Assembly (NCBI GenBank): GCA_044238735.1
Contig: JBIICS010000151.1
Location: 1-6,449, forward strand
DNA: 6,449 nucleotides
From: JBIICS01 sp044238735
GTDB lineage: Bacteria; Bacteroidota; Bacteroidia; UBA4408
Direction of reading: 5' to 3'
Below the pieces are notes generated by a model. The model searched no databases. It had not been told where the DNA came from and saw nothing but the letters and a program-made list of their open reading frames with translations. This document shows positions 5,291-6,449 of this stretch, piece after piece (within the stretch, counting starts at the first letter, position 1; every line of letters begins with the position of its first letter). The position numbers were made by a program, and so were the translations under genes.

Positions 5291-6449
5291 CTAATAACCC
5301 AAAATATTTAACATACTTTTTGCCGATTGTTCTTTAGCAAATAAACGGGTGTTGATGTTTCCTTCCTCGTCTTTATCAATTAAAATGTGTTTGGGAGCAG
5401 GTATTAAACAATGTTGAATACCTCCATATCCACCTAACGATTCCTGATAGGCGCCAGTATGGAAAAAACCTACTAATAGCGGGTTTTTAGGGTCGTATTT
5501 AGGCAAGAACACCTGATTGGTATGCGATTCGGTATTGTAATAATCATCACTATCGCAAGTTAATCCTCCTAAAATTACCCGATTGTATTCTTCTTCCCAA
5601 TTATTTAAGGGTAATAAAATAAACTTTTGATTTATGCCCCAAGTATCGGGCAAAGAAGTAATAAACGAGCTGTTTATCATATACCAGCGTTCGTTATCGT
5701 TTTGTTCTTTTTGATCGATTACAGACAATAAAGTTGCCCCACTCTCCCCTACTGTAAAGCTTCCAAATTCTGTAAAAATATTAGGTTCCGGCACTTTATA
5801 TTTCTGGCATTGAATTTTAATTATTCCTATAATTTGTTCGGCCATGTATTCGTAATCGTAATTAAAATCTAAAGATGTTTTAATTGGAAAACCACCACCA
5901 ATGTTTAAACTATCTAAAGTAGGGCAAACTTTTTTTAACTCGCAGTACATATTAACACAACGGCTCAATTCACTCCAATAATAAGCGTTGTCTTTTATAC
6001 CGGTATTAATAAAGAAATGCAACATTTTAAGCTCTATCTTCGGATTTGTTTTTAAACGTTCTTTGTAAAAATCCAACATTTCGCTTGCCCTGATCCCCAG
6101 GCGCGAGGTGTAAAACTCATTATCGGGCTGCTCAAAAGCGGCAATTCGCATACCTAATTTAAAGCCTCTTTTAACATGCTTTTCATAATAGGCTAATTCG
6201 GCTTTATTGTCTAAAACGGGTATAACATTAAATCCATCATTTATTAATTCACTTACGTATTGCGTATAAAGCGGTCGTTTGTAACCATTGCAAACTACAT
6301 ATTGTTGTTTACTAAATTTGCCTTCTTTGTTTAGTTCTCTAATAATTGGAATATCGAATGCAGACGATGTTTCTATATGAATATCATTTTTTAATGCCTC
6401 ATGCAAAACAAATTCAAAATGCGAACTTTTAGTGCAATAGCAATAATTA
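5291..6449 (-). CDS. speA: Arginine decarboxylase SpeA, partial (N-terminus outside window)
   Basis: This PLP-dependent, fold-type III (alanine-racemase-like) enzyme converts arginine to agmatine for polyamine synthesis. The frame is open from the right edge (first full codon at 6448) to TAG at 5293-5291, giving 385 visible residues; an N-terminal part is missing. Numbered from the first visible residue, K7 in YCTKSSHF is the likely PLP Schiff-base lysine. HIETSSAFDI (24-33), LGIRASEMLDF (117-127), the phosphate-binding NIGGGFP (182-188) and TEFGSFTVGESG (226-237) follow. GLTCDSDDYY (295-304) supplies the C/D substrate-site residues, and FHTGAYQESLGGYG (329-342) holds the cofactor-contacting tyrosine. 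The barrel and C-terminal beta domain are complete. A TTG at 6406 could be read as a start but lies downstream of the PLP lysine within conserved sequence, so the real start is off the window. The paralogues LysA and NspC are less likely, given the ADC-type HIETSSAFDI and GLTCDSDD motifs. Confidence 0.93.
   Translation of the reverse strand, partial: NYCYCTKSSHFEFVLHEALKNDIHIETSSAFDIPIIRELNKEGKFSKQQYVVCNGYKRPLYTQYVSELINDGFNVIPVLDNKAELAYYEKHVKRGFKLGMRIAAFEQPDNEFYTSRLGIRASEMLDFYKERLKTNPKIELKMLHFFINTGIKDNAYYWSELSRCVNMYCELKKVCPTLDSLNIGGGFPIKTSLDFNYDYEYMAEQIIGIIKIQCQKYKVPEPNIFTEFGSFTVGESGATLLSVIDQKEQNDNERWYMINSSFITSLPDTWGINQKFILLPLNNWEEEYNRVILGGLTCDSDDYYNTESHTNQVFLPKYDPKNPLLVGFFHTGAYQESLGGYGGIQHCLIPAPKHILIDKDEEGNINTRLFAKEQSAKSMLNILGY

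Noticed and set aside
6364..6406. Start of the arginine decarboxylase at TTG 6406
   Set aside because: The same frame continues to the window edge with conserved sequence including the likely PLP lysine (YCTKSSHF), so the gene is 5'-partial.
1..6449. CRISPR array, tRNA/rRNA, insertion sequence, attachment site, phage or defence island
   Set aside because: No regularly spaced repeats, cloverleaf-type sequence, transposase or integrase motifs or flanking duplications are seen; the genes are core metabolic and maintenance genes with uniform base composition.

Overview
The window is AT-rich chromosomal DNA from a member of the Bacteroidota. The evidence is a HU protein of the Bacteroidota subtype (RNISKNTT in the DNA-binding arm), a TPR / PD40-propeller / carboxypeptidase-regulatory-domain protein of the kind common in this phylum, a perfect TAnnTTTG promoter box at two genes, and starts preceded by A-rich sequence instead of strong Shine-Dalgarno sites. 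The futalosine-route gene mqnA argues against typical Flavobacteriia, which mostly use the MenF-MenA route. The lineage cannot be fixed further from the sequence.

Layout. Positions 1-904, minus strand: a HU-family gene (593-904) followed 11 nt later by a membrane-anchored TPR-like gene that runs off the left edge (1-581). Positions 905-1050: a divergent intergenic region with a HU promoter box. Positions 1051-2854, plus strand: mutY (A/G-specific adenine glycosylase) overlapping by 8 nt an mqnA gene that starts at TTG. Positions 2936-4576, plus strand: an exported TPR-PD40-CRD protein with its own well-formed Bacteroidota promoter (2884-2915). Positions 4577-4708: the convergent gap, holding two separate hairpins, one behind each gene. 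Positions 4709-5065, minus: a single-domain MazG-like NTP pyrophosphohydrolase. Positions 5066-5290: AT-rich spacer with one inverted repeat. Positions 5291-6449, minus: the C-terminal 385 codons of a PLP-dependent arginine decarboxylase (speA), cut at the right edge.

The genes are mostly housekeeping: nucleoid structure (HU), oxidative-damage repair (MutY, which removes A opposite 8-oxoG), nucleotide-pool cleaning (MazG-like), menaquinone synthesis (MqnA) and polyamine synthesis (SpeA). HU, MutY and the MazG-like enzyme share a loose genome-maintenance theme but do not form one operon. I see no mobile element, CRISPR array, tRNA or rRNA, and no convincing undescribed system. The feature most worth a second look is the 2936-4576 protein: it has the domain order of the type IX secretion protein PorE but lacks the C-terminal OmpA-like peptidoglycan-binding domain and has no lipobox.
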